Assembly: GCF_000499385.1 (NCBI RefSeq) | Contig: NW_013652052.1 | Coordinates: forward strand, 161,109 to 225,108 | DNA length: 64,000 nucleotides | Direction: 5' to 3' | Source: Eimeria necatrix | Lineage: Eukaryota; Apicomplexa; Conoidasida; Eucoccidiorida; Eimeriidae | Shown here: positions 20,104 to 30,575 of the stretch, piece by piece | Position numbering within the stretch: the first letter of the stretch is position 1 | Layout: every line of letters begins with the position of its first letter | Position numbers and translations under genes: made by a program | Notes under the pieces: model-generated | The model's database searches: none | What the model saw: only the letters and a program-made list of their open reading frames with translations | Told to the model about the DNA's origin: nothing

Positions 20104-22389
20104 TCAGCAGGCCCAAATCCCGTTCACTGTTAATTGCGAGATTTTCGCGACAGTGGACGAGGCTAATAGGCTGCACGGCCAGCCATTAATGCTCTGAAAT
20201 TGAATACATAGAATGAAGTTTTGTCCCAAGACATCTCAAAGGCTCTGCCAAGGTTTATTTGTCACAGCGCTTTACTTGCAGGGGTTGTGACTTATTTCCA
20301 GCCGCATATGAACGACCTTTGTAGCCTTCGCATACGAAGATAAGCTCAGACATTTGAATCATTATTTCCTGTGTTTCTCAAAATGTTACATTGACAATTC
20401 AGCAAAATCTCATGACCCCAAAGTTGATGCATATCAACGCAATCTAAATGAATGCTTAAAAAGCACTGCTTACGTTTTTACCTCAGAAACCGTAAGGGCT
20501 GCGACGGGGCTCAAACTGTCAACCTGCTGTAGCTTGAGCTGTGATAACTTTTCTGACACTGACGATATTGCCAGTGCATTCGCTGTTTCCCCTGCGTTTT
20601 TTTGATGCCGTTTCAAAAAGGATGCCATGGCTTTATTCCTTGTGCAACGACTCCAATTGCCTTTGACAGCTACAGGTGCACTTCTCTTCAAGTCAGTGGA
20701 AGCCTGTGGCAACAGGACGGAAAAAGGCAGACCATTTGCATTTTATTCCATTACAAGTTGCGTTTGTTTGGCTCCGTTGCTCTGGATGATGCAAGTGTCA
20801 CACCATTCACGCAGAACCGATTCAACCCGACTAGGGATTTAGTTGCCCGTAGACTGTGTGGCCGACCACTAGCCAGACAATACTTCTTGCTTTGAAGCTT
20901 TCCCTGACCTGTGCCGTTTCCTTCAGTGAAGCAATGAATGTGCATGAGAGTCTCCTATTGATAATTTTGATGAGACAGAATTTGAAGTCCAGTACCATAT
21001 CGTAACTGTTCCGCACTGCAGAAGTTGGTAAACACAAACTAATCGGACGTATTTGCTAATGATTAATTACAGGCGTGTTCACACTGACCCGTGCCAATCA
21101 AGAAACCAATTAGGTTTTATGAGACAAATCTTCAAAAGCTATGGGTCCTAGAGCGCCTGTGTAGTCCTAATAGCCTTACGAATGAGAAGAATTGCATGCA
21201 GCGTAGCCGAGGAAAAGGCGGCTCTTCACTTACCCAGTTGTTGGATGGCTGTAAAAAACGAGCTCAGCGCAGACTCCACAATATTTGTCTCCATATAGCA
21301 AGCAGCTGCTATGGGAACTGGGTTAAGAAATCTTTTTCGAGACCCATCCACGAATTAAAGTGTAATGGCATACGCAGCAACCAACGAGACGACTAAGTCT
21401 GTGACTTCATTCTCTTAAGCGTTCACATGATGCTGAGATTGCCCGAGTTTACTTTTGCAAGGGCAACTGGCCCTTAAAATATATGAAAAATATGAATGGG
21501 GACAGAGAGAACTAGAGGGCCCCAAAAAATGAAGCACATTGCAGTGAATGCCATGTCAAGAAAGGTGAGCTCTTATTTGTTATTTGCCCTATTCATCAAA
21601 TCAGTCCTCTGCCTATTTAGCGCTATTCATGTACTTATTCGTTTACGTATTTGTTTGTTGTCCGTTATATTTAACTTTTACCCATTATCCTTTGAGAACT
21701 GAAGGAATCAAGCCACATTTAGATTCTTACTTCATGTTCTTGAGTTGAAAAATTGAACCTTTTAAGTGGTTCTTTTCCAACATGTTGGTACTTGGCTGCC
21801 TGTTAACCTCAACTGCAAGGTCAGTCGCCATCACGAAGCGGGGTTCCAAAGCTTCTGCTTCCTTGCCTACGTGATTAAGCTCAGGCAACAGAGGGGCCAG
21901 TTGCTGCACACTCCTTTCAAACGTGAATGAGCCTGAAACAAATCAAAAACTGTCGAGTGCAACTGCCGCTTCATATAAATATCATTCTTAGCAGAAATCC
22001 CTGTTTTATCATCGCCCTAACCTATTTAATGTTAAAATTTCATGCAAGTTGTCTTCTATCCATTCCACATCAAGTAACGCATAAGAAATATGCTACAGAA
22101 ATCACTCTTTATAGAAGCTCAAATTCAGCTGCAGTTAGTGGTGTAGAAACAGATGCTGACCAAATCCCTTTGCAGTTACTCCGTTCCCTCTCTGGAGCTG
22201 CTCTCCAACCCAGTCACACATGCAGTCCCAAATGAGCAGAAGCTGACGCCTTGGGTCTAGAGGCAATAAATCTGGGTCAGTACGTCCTGTTCGCAAGCAG
22301 TGGTATCTTAAGAATAATTTGTTACATGTCGCTAGTTTCACTAAGATCGCAGCGCTCCCGTGATACCATAAGGAAAGAACAAAAGTCAA
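20104..22389 (-). CDS. CCDC81-like protein with two HU-type domains, six or more exons
   Basis: Exons in transcript order: about 22389-22161, 21932-21731, 21331-21234, 21015-20909, 20703-20482, 20193-20104 (stop TGA). Phases agree at every join. The first domain reads LLLIWDCMCDWVGEQL, then GVTAKGFG joined to SFTFERSVQQLAPLL and EPRFVMATDLAVEV, the layout of the first eukaryotic HU domain of CCDC81 (I-W...Q-L...G-V...G-x-G-T/S-F...P-x-F). The second reads LNPVPIAAACYMETNIVESALSSFF, then VLDFKFCLIKIINRRLSCTF, matching the second HU domain. CCDC81 proteins are linked to centrosome and cilia. The acceptor of the 21331 exon is poor in pyrimidines, and the 5' end is not fixed: 22389 is not an ATG and an earlier exon is likely. 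The C-terminal 100 residues are unlike anything I know. Confidence 0.75.
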
Positions 22390-23630
22390 GGCCGATGAAG
22401 GAGTCTTGGCGTAACTACTTGCATTGACAGCATACCATGACTAAAATTGTGAGGGCCAGGATAAGCACTTGGTACGCTTAGAATATGCTCCGCAATGCCC
22501 TCAACTGAGACACACGCTCTGGAGTTCTAGCTGATTCAGCCAGACAAATGGTGTTTATACATCTAAAGCCGGTGGTAACTACTTCTTTGTTCCAATATAA
22601 TCAAGCTGTATGATTCGGCTTTGGGCATTTTCTGCTGAACTGCTATTCACTTCGAACAGGCGCCATCGTATGTTCTTCTTTCCACAAGACAGCGAATGAG
22701 AAATCCGACGATGATGCTGGCCCCACTGATTTTCAGGCGCTGTGACTGAAAAAGCAAAAATTCTAAAATTTAATGCAAATTCCACAAAGAATGGCGAATT
22801 GTTTCTCTGCTCAAAGCCACTGCAGCCAATATATATCCCGGTCGGCTGCATGCCTAGAGATCTAAGACTCCACAGAACTACCTTTCGATTAAGGGCTTCT
22901 TCTGCTTTAGTTGTACTCAATAAAAGCTTTTGTTTTAGAGGTTAGATTGAATGCACACAATTTTTGGGCTGTGCTTAAACCGTAGGAACTGCTCAACCCA
23001 TTTAGAAACTGCAACGTTTTTTTCCCTACAAAGATCTCAAGAAAATAGGTACGTACACGGAAGCCACCTCCTTGGAATTCTTAAGGAGAAAAATCTATTT
23101 CTACTCCTTGTTTTAAGGACCACAATCATGTGCTCGCAGTCCCATGCACGCTGCATGCATCTGCCGGGCAGCCCCATGGTGCACATTGCAAAGCGTGAGC
23201 AGCATTGCATTGCCAATCTGAGCATGAGATCTTGTATTGTGGATAGATTTTACAAAGCGTACGGCCGTACTGTTTCTTAGGAAGGAGCAATGACTGCTGT
23301 ACGAGGAACGATTCTGTCATTCATTTAAATTGACAGAAGGCAAATAGCCCATTCCCCAGCTCCTCTATCATTAACTATCCTTGGCAAGTCAGTGGGTTTG
23401 CGTGAGCCTTTAAAAGCAGCAGAACATTCTTTTTATTGTGGTGTTAGTTTGTTATAAGCCTAGATTCTCTCCCAGCGTGGCCTTCCTCACTATGTCAGAG
23501 TGACTGTAGAGCTTTGACGTACATGAAGACCCTCTGGTGGGCCTTGCAAAGCAGAAGTACCAGGTCTTGAAGGGCTGCTACAAACCGCTACTCTGCCTCT
23601 TCTTGCTGAAAACGGCTAACGACTGCGAAG
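22390..23630. other. Divergent intergenic region between the CCDC81-like gene and CFAP20
   Basis: It should hold the promoters of both genes and perhaps 5' exons of the minus-strand gene. Possible minus-strand coding pieces are seen at about 22741-22575 (after TTTTTCAG on that strand) and about 22930-22880, but two frames are plausible for the first and I could not join them to the HU-domain exons. No promoter motif is assigned. Confidence 0.45.
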
Positions 23631-25032
23631 ATGTTTGCCAACGCCTTGCAGTCAGGATTTATATCGATCCTTTACAGCATCGGGTCACTTAAAGCACCGC
23701 CACTACGCAACGCTTCACAACGGTTTTAAATAAGACTCATCGTCATCTCAACAACTAATACGTCACAAAACATAAGCCGTATAATGATAACATCCAAAAA
23801 TGGGGGCATCCGTCCGCAGATGCTGTTGTTGCAGTACTGCTAAACTAAACGCACACAGCTGCAGAGTAGAACAGCATGTACAAGATAAGGCAAAAATGCT
23901 GGTGCTGCTCTGATTAGACCAAGCTGTAATTGCTTTCCCGTGCTGAACAGAGCACAAAGTATTAGGTCAAAAGCCAGAGAAAAAGAAACGCGCAATTAAG
24001 CATCATCTGTGCTTACCCACTCACCAGCTGGCTGATGAAATCGCTCGCCCGGCATAACGCTTGCATTGTTCTTGTAAATTCGGCTTTCGCAGATCGCAGC
24101 CTCTGCAGTTGTGGGACAAGGCAGTTCAAAATGGTCACATCAAAAGAGTAACTGACGAAGAAATCCAGTCCTTTGTTATTGAAATCTTGGGTGCGAATGT
24201 ATCAACAACATTCATTACCTGCCCCTTAAACAAGTCTTCCCTAGGGATCAAATTGCCTATTCTCGTTATGATTGTCAAAAATGTGAGTCTTCAAAATCTT
24301 GACTGTTTGTCCCATTGCTCAATACATTTTTCTGTTGAATATACTTGCCTTCTTTTCAATAAATGCAGATTGCTTAGGTCCAATGAAATAGCGGCATTTC
24401 TGCGAACAACTGTAACATGCTAAATTCAGATTTGCAGTAGCGTCGCAGCTCGCCTAGCAAATTTTGTTTATGCAGATGTGAGGGAAGTCAGCCATAAGTA
24501 CAGCCATAAGTACCGACTGACGGACGGTCGGACAGTTAAAGGGCGTTTTGTGGCTCAGATGAAGAAGTACTTTACATTTGAAGTGCAGGTTCTTGACGAT
24601 CGAAATGTGCGCAGACGTTTCCGGGCTTCAAACTATCAGGTGATTTAGGGTTGAGCTACTGATGCATTCTTGGCTGCAGTGCGTTTCAACTATTTGCCGG
24701 TCTACTCTTGGGTTTAAAACAAGCATTGCAACAAAAGATACCGAATAAAGCCATAGGTGGCTGTGGCTATGGTTGCCTGCATGCAGAGTGCAACAAGGGT
24801 CCAGCCGTTTATTTGTACAATGCCTCTCCGACTAGATGAAGGCTGGAACCAGGTGCAATTTAACTTGGCGGACTTCACACGAAGGGCTTATGGGACAAAC
24901 TTCGTGGAGTGCGTCAAAGTGCAGCTTCATGCTAATTGCCGTGTTCGGCGAATCTTCTTCTCTGACAAGCTCTACGCTGAAGATGAGCTTCCCCCGGACT
25001 ACAAGCTTTTTATTCCAAATAGCAGGCAGTGA
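23631..25032 (+). CDS. CFAP20: CFAP20 / Bug22, cilia- and flagella-associated protein 20
   Basis: Four exons, all phase-consistent: 23631-23683, 24093-24282, 24559-24639 and 24787-25032, 189 residues against about 193 in animals. The start [18 protein letters not shown] matches the family N-terminus. Later segments [48 protein letters not shown] and [19 protein letters not shown] are nearly identical to CFAP20 of other eukaryotes. CFAP20 is an inner-junction protein of the axonemal doublet microtubule, bridging A and B tubules, and is needed for normal flagellar beating. In a coccidian its use should be limited to the flagellated male gamete. The exon donors are good and no residue of the conserved core appears missing. 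Confidence 0.96.
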
Positions 25033-26270
25033 AAGCACCATGCACGAAGGCAACAGTTCCATAAGGAGGCAACAGGCTTTAACAAGGAGTTGTCTGCTTT
25101 GGGTACGCTATAGCTGCTTTGCTCCGGTCATAAAAACTTTCAGTTGCTCCGCTCTAAAGGCAAATGCGTAGCCTGTACCACTCCTCAGAGCTCATTTTGG
25201 AGCAAAGCGTGTTCTTGTTGAAGAGCGGTTGGTTCCCAGTGCCTCGAAAAGGCGCAGGATTTGCGTGCTTTATTTGTACCTGAAGAACTTTTGCTCTCAT
25301 TGAGGCTGTTCATTTTGCCAATGCGCCGCGTAATTACTGTCAGTTGAGTTAGGTAACAGGCTGGAACAAACATCTTGCACACAACATCCTTCCAATCCTA
25401 ACAAGCAGCTTTTGACTCCTCATTTTTTTCTCGTTTCTCTTCTTTCTGTCACCAGCAAGGCCTTTGTCCACTTCTAATCAGGTTGGTATTATTTGAAATG
25501 TAATGGATATCCGTGCGCCTGCATCCTTTCCAATTGACGACTAGTCAAAGCGTGGTTTCAGCAGACAAGTCAATCCCACCATTTATTTCCCTACGATGAC
25601 CAAGGCATTTCTAGTATTAGTCGCCAGCAACACCAAATTAAGCGTTCTTATCTCTACACATGCATGGCCATGATCGAGCCTTTTCTGCGAATTGCTGCGG
25701 TTACACCGTCTTCGCCGATCCTGGCACTAACAACCACAGTTACTCTCCACCACTAAGTTATCATTTTGTTCCAAAGTAAATAACCACAAAACCACAACAG
25801 ACCTCTTAAGAGCTAAGAAGACTTCCTGTAGCTGCACCAACCGAGCTGTGTAGGGGGTTCTGTAGGGAGCGTTCTTGACGCCTCGGAAAAGTGTAATTCT
25901 ACGTGCTACCGGTGTGCCGCCCTACTATTATATTTATCCCCGCATCGCACGAGAAGTTCGGTGCAAAGTACTCAGCATTTCACTATTTTGAAATTCTTAT
26001 CATCCTGAAGGAGATGGCAAATTCTCACCGGGGACACACCCTTCACAGGCGACGTTGACTACAACTTGAGCAATTCAGTTTGCAGTCCCAGTGGAGCACA
26101 GTTGCAGATCGCATAATTCTATAGGTCCTGCAACATCCCCAATAATTCTTCGTCTTGCTCATATCTTCGTTTCAGTGAGATTACCTTTGAATTGGCTGTT
26201 GTGCAAAAGATTCGACTCCCTACCTTCAAGAGCTCATCAACGATCACGAGGCTGCAAGATTAGGGCTTAC
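25033..26270. other. Region downstream of CFAP20 without a clear gene
   Basis: A minus-strand frame at 25185-25382 with a plausible protein composition could be the last exon of the gene suspected further right, but nothing confirms it. The rest shows no coding signal that I can recognise. Confidence 0.4.
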
Positions 26271-29200
26271 TGGAAACTCAGAAAAACGCAGAGCTGTTTG
26301 ACGTTCTTGCGTACTGAATGCTGTCAGCTGCTCTCTAGCACGAAAATTTACTTCTTCAAGCTGCAGAAATTGTTATTGTGTAGTCCCTACTGAGCTCTAG
26401 TGCTTCAGCCTTGATTAATATTTCTTGCCATTCCAACACCACGAACTGGACAACACAAGCCTTTATCTGAGGATATGCTACGTGATTTCATTACCATAGC
26501 ACTCAATAAATTCATTATAAGAGAAATGTTAGTGTAAGCGCGACAGGTAAGTCAATCAAATGCGCCAGCGGTCGTGGTGAGTTGTGCGACGCCTCACAAA
26601 GAACTAGAAAAGCGGGTTCTACTCTTTCAAAGACTATTCAGACAGAAGTAAAAACAGTCCAAGCTCTTTGAAGGAGTCTTTTTTCTTTGTAGTCGCTTGA
26701 CACGGGGGCGCAGGAACTGGTCAGTTCCTGCTCCCCCGTGTCAAGCGACTCTACGATATGCGACTTGCCCAAGAGACACAGCCGTTGCTTCAAAATCCAA
26801 GCACCAAGGGAATTTGACGCCAAAACAGTGTTTGGATGATATTCCAAATGCAGAGCTAGCTAAGTGAGTGATCCTGTGAGCTCTGAGGCCTGTCGTGAGA
26901 TGTGTAGCACCGTTGAACGTGACCACTCCCGACCAGCCTGTTGCTCGTAAAGCAGACAGCAAAGCAAGAGTAGGACTTCAGACCGCGCCAAGGAAGCAAC
27001 TTAGGTAGAAGAATGGAAGCTCATTCAGAACAATTGTGTTCATTGACTTTCCTCGGAGTTTGTGTGGGCCAGCTGATATTCCCACTGGCATGATGATACT
27101 CACAACAATGTCAGCAGCTAGAGGCTTTTGATGTAAAACGCAACAAATTCTCCTTTGGTGTTTGTTTGAATTTCTCTAACGGTTACATGGCAGTTCCATG
27201 CTCGGTGGGTCCCTAGAATAGCGACTAGCACACAGAAGTGCAGAGCTGAAGATAATATTAGCTGTACGTATATTGCAGTTCCAAAAGAAAACAGGAAAAT
27301 ACTCGGTAAGCAGATCCTCAGCTGCCCGGCCGCGCTTTCCTAGTCTTCTTCAAAAGCGCAGTTACCCAGTAAAGGGAGGCAGCGGAAAAAATCTGGAAGC
27401 AGAGACATGATTCAACTCGGTTTTTAAAAATGTTCGTGTTTAAGAATTTGTGGGCGCTAAGAATTTGTGGGCGGTACTCTTTGTTGAAGGCGCGGTGGAA
27501 CCTTCACTTTACTTTTGGCTCCTTGTTCCTGCACTGTTTCACATACTTGGCCTGTCCCCGCGCCCTAAACCCCGCGAGGCTGTCAACTTTCCTATGGTTT
27601 CCGCTTTTGCTGTTCTGCTTTCCAGACAAGCTGCCGGCCGTGAACTGACAAATGTACCCTTGTTTGCTGCCAGCATGCGCTGCGGCGTCGGTATCTGTCG
27701 TTGCCCCCTTGCAGGCCAATATTCTACTACTTTTGTGGAAAAATTGACTTCTGCATATGCTAAAAGCTTGTTGGTTTCGTGATACATCGTAATGGCTTTC
27801 TTCCTTCTGGCCTCCCAGTATTGAACTACACCGTGTACTTGTGTGGCTTACTCCGTAGCTATCTCTTTCGAATTCCCTCTGAATAAACTTCAAAAATATA
27901 TTAACTTCACAAAGCCCTTTCCATTAAGAGCGAAAAGCTCCTACGTAATCTAAACATGGCAACGTTGTGGTTATTGGGCTGTTTGTTGCCCGAGCCACAA
28001 CCTGGAGTAGTCTTTCGACGGTCTCAAGTGTTCAGCGCCCGAACACCAATGCGCCCTTGGCACATCTTCTTCTGGGACATGCCCCTCAAGCAGCGGCGAA
28101 ACATTTTATTAGGCCTGCATTTGTACCATTCAGGCAAAGCAGAGTGAGCACATCGAGTTTTCTCTAAAGGCGCTGTGCATCTCAGAAGTCCCCAGGCTTG
28201 TCTGCAAAGAGGTATATATGACGCCAGTATGCGCTTTTAGCGTTGTTTGTTTAATGAAAACCTCAAAAAGCCTCTGTGGGGATCACTTTGAAACGCGAAA
28301 AGCCCACTAATACACATATCTTTCAGGCCTGTTCAACAATGGGTAAGTTTTTTTCATCGGCCTTTACCTGTTTTTGCCGCAACGTGGCCCACAGCAGCTC
28401 GGATGATTGCAAGTACGAGGCTACAGATAACAATGCCACAGCGATTTGAATATCACCACATTCAGCACAGAGGAAGCTGAGTAGAAGCCACAGCGAGTTT
28501 CTTAGGAAGCATTGTTGTAGAACGGCAGAAGAAACTTGTGACGCGTTCAGCAAGGCTGTGCCAAAAAGAAAAACAAGGGTTTCTTTTCACTACCTGATGT
28601 GAATGGTCTCAGAAACATTAACTATTCCTTAACTATATTGGAAGCTGTTCGCGCTCAGCTTGGTACGCCGGGGGTTCACGACAGAGATCGCAACTCTATC
28701 CTGGACTACGTGAAATGCCCTTATATTCCCTGCACCATGCTAGGCTTCGCTCATGAAGCAATTTCCCGTGAGCAAAGTTTTCCAACCTATTACCTGGCCA
28801 ACTTACACCTAAGAAACCCGCTGCATGCATATTCTTTTGTGGGGGCCTCCAACAGCTTATTTTTAGCTTCCTTTTCCCCTACAGTGCCAGCATGGCGATG
28901 TTAGTTGTGCAGTAGCACCTAACAGTAATGGGTTCCAGTGTATGGCGCCCCTACCATCCTGCACTGTGAACGCCCCTACCATCCTGCACTGTGAACGCTT
29001 ACCCTGGACTACACGCTAGGGCCGGACTTGTAGTTCATTTATGCCCTCAACAGGCCGTCAATAACTTCCATCTTGCAGGCTGTACTTGGTTAATTTGGCG
29101 CGATTAGGCTTTTCGTGGCGCAAAGGGGTTTCATTACTAAAAACACCACCGTGGTCCACTAGTGCATAAACCAGCCCTTGAGCATTCCAAAGTCCGTCAG

Positions 29201-29527
29201 TTAATTCATTTATCTGCATTGTAATCGTCCTGGGCGCTTAAATCACAAGTGATCTATCCCTATGTAGTTGATCAGAAGTATTACTTTGAAGCCACTTCAC
29301 CGATGACGTAGACATTTCACGTCCTCAGTACGAAGTTCACAATTTTCGGTGTTTTCCTCCAAACTAAAAAGAAAAAGCTGACGGAAAAACACATATCCGC
29401 CATTCACCAGTTTCGAGGCTTTACAAGTTGTGTTGATGGGCACCTTAACTGCTGGGGTCTTTGGGGCTCTCACGAGGCTCCCGTGAGATACCGTAGCTGC
29501 GTTCAAGTGCTCTGTGGTTCGCGTCAC
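26271..29527 (-). CDS. Scattered exons of a suspected minus-strand gene, product unknown
   Basis: Three segments on the minus strand look like real exons. At 29301 to about 29527 the frame ends at a CG|GTGAAG donor and encodes VRAPKTPAVKVPINTTCKAS and LFLFSLEENTENCELR. At 28555-28368, bounded by GGCACAG and CAG|GTAAAG, it encodes LQQCFLRNSLWLLLSFLCAE and GDIQIAVALLSVASYLQ. At 26360-26271, bounded by TTCTGCAG and CCA|GTAAGC, it encodes LEEVNFRAREQLTAFSTQER. The GD-x-Q-x-A-V text resembles helical segments in large scaffold proteins with WD repeats, such as GATOR2 subunits, but this is weak. The joins between these exons do not all fit, so intermediate exons must be missing or the pieces belong to different genes. 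Confidence 0.35.
26691..26750. repeat. 60-base near-perfect palindrome
   Basis: The left arm 26691-26719 and right arm 26722-26750 are 29 bases each and pair at 28 positions, with only GT between them. Either strand could fold into a long hairpin. It lies in non-coding sequence or in an intron of the suspected minus-strand gene. Confidence 0.9.
28946..28995. repeat. Perfect tandem duplication of 25 bases
   Basis: The unit CGCCCCTACCATCCTGCACT plus five further bases occurs twice in a row, 28946-28970 and 28971-28995, without a difference. It is probably a recent slippage or repair event. Confidence 0.9.
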
Positions 29528-30575
29528 CAGGGCTTTCTTCTGCTAATACTTTGCCTTGTTGACTCTATTGTTTTATTTTTAGCGGCAGTGGTTGCTGCTA
29601 CTGCTTGCTTGTTTCTTCTACTGCTGGTATCTACAGCGGCGCCAGCTGGTACAAATTTCAGCTCTTCCCTGCCTCTCAGCGCTCAGCTACTGTTCCTTGA
29701 TTTTCCCTCTTCCCGCATTTTGATCTTAGGAGTGCATGTAGTCCTACTTATTTCTGCGTATGCAGAGTGTTTTCATGCAATTTAGTGGACACACTGAATA
29801 TGAGGCTCAGCTCAAGCCACTTGGCTAGCTAGGAGTCTTGCTTGAGTTGCAACGGTTCCACTTCTACCGATGCTCGGGCAAGTTTCTTGAGCGGCTAATG
29901 TTTTTGAATAATTTTCTTTTTGTCATATTTTCTTCCTCCTCTCTGACCTTCTACGGGTATTTTATCGGTGGAGAGGCCTAAGTGACCCCATCTGACCCAG
30001 CGCTTATATTGCTGCAAGGGTTTGCTGTCCACGGGGCTCGCTTCCAGTGAGAAGGCTTCATTTTTGCAGGGTTGAAGCATCACATGGTCTTTGGGCTTCG
30101 TAAAGTACGCGTTATATGGCTGCGGCACTTAGTAGCCACTTCCCCACAAGTCTCCAAGCAGAAGTGAAACCGTGGGCTCTGTCTTCCGAGTTACTGGCCC
30201 GAACTTTGGGCCTTTGATAGCTCTTTCCTGGTTCTCCTTTTTGAGCTTCATCGCAAGCAACAAATTAAACCGCCTTGGGGTGTTCCATGCAGTGGATGTA
30301 CATCGGGGCACACCAGCTCCGCCGCATCTTCGAGCCTCTAGCCCATGTCTGAGGGTTCTTTTGTTTTTCCAGTTAAGAACATCGGGGAAGCAGCCCCAAG
30401 TCAAGGTTCTTTCTTTTTTAAACGGCTTGTCCCTTCCTTTGGAGAACAATGGCACCGGCGATGGACGTGGGGAAAGCATGTGCAGCAACAACAGCAAGAA
30501 AAAAAGCAGCTCCTGCACGACACTCTCGCCGTGGGAATGCGCAAAGCCAAATCGTCTCAATGTAGTATAAGCACT
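29528..30575. other. Region upstream of the Gln-rich gene
   Basis: No gene is supported. The plus strand has a hydrophobic frame (29483-29785) of low complexity. The minus strand has two frames (30129-30560 and 29895-30128) in one register separated by a stop. Neither shows a recognisable domain or splice context that convinced me. Confidence 0.4.

Noticed and set aside
26741..26962. A minus-strand frame reading LTTGLRAHRITHLASSAF
   Set aside because: Considered as a further exon of the suspected gene at 26-29 kb, but the splice borders are poor and part of it overlaps the palindrome at 26691-26750.
30129..30560. A minus-strand frame of 143 codons, followed in frame by another of 77 codons
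   Set aside because: A stop separates the two and no domain is recognisable. Part of it is the complement of low-complexity text before the Gln-rich gene. It was left out for lack of support.
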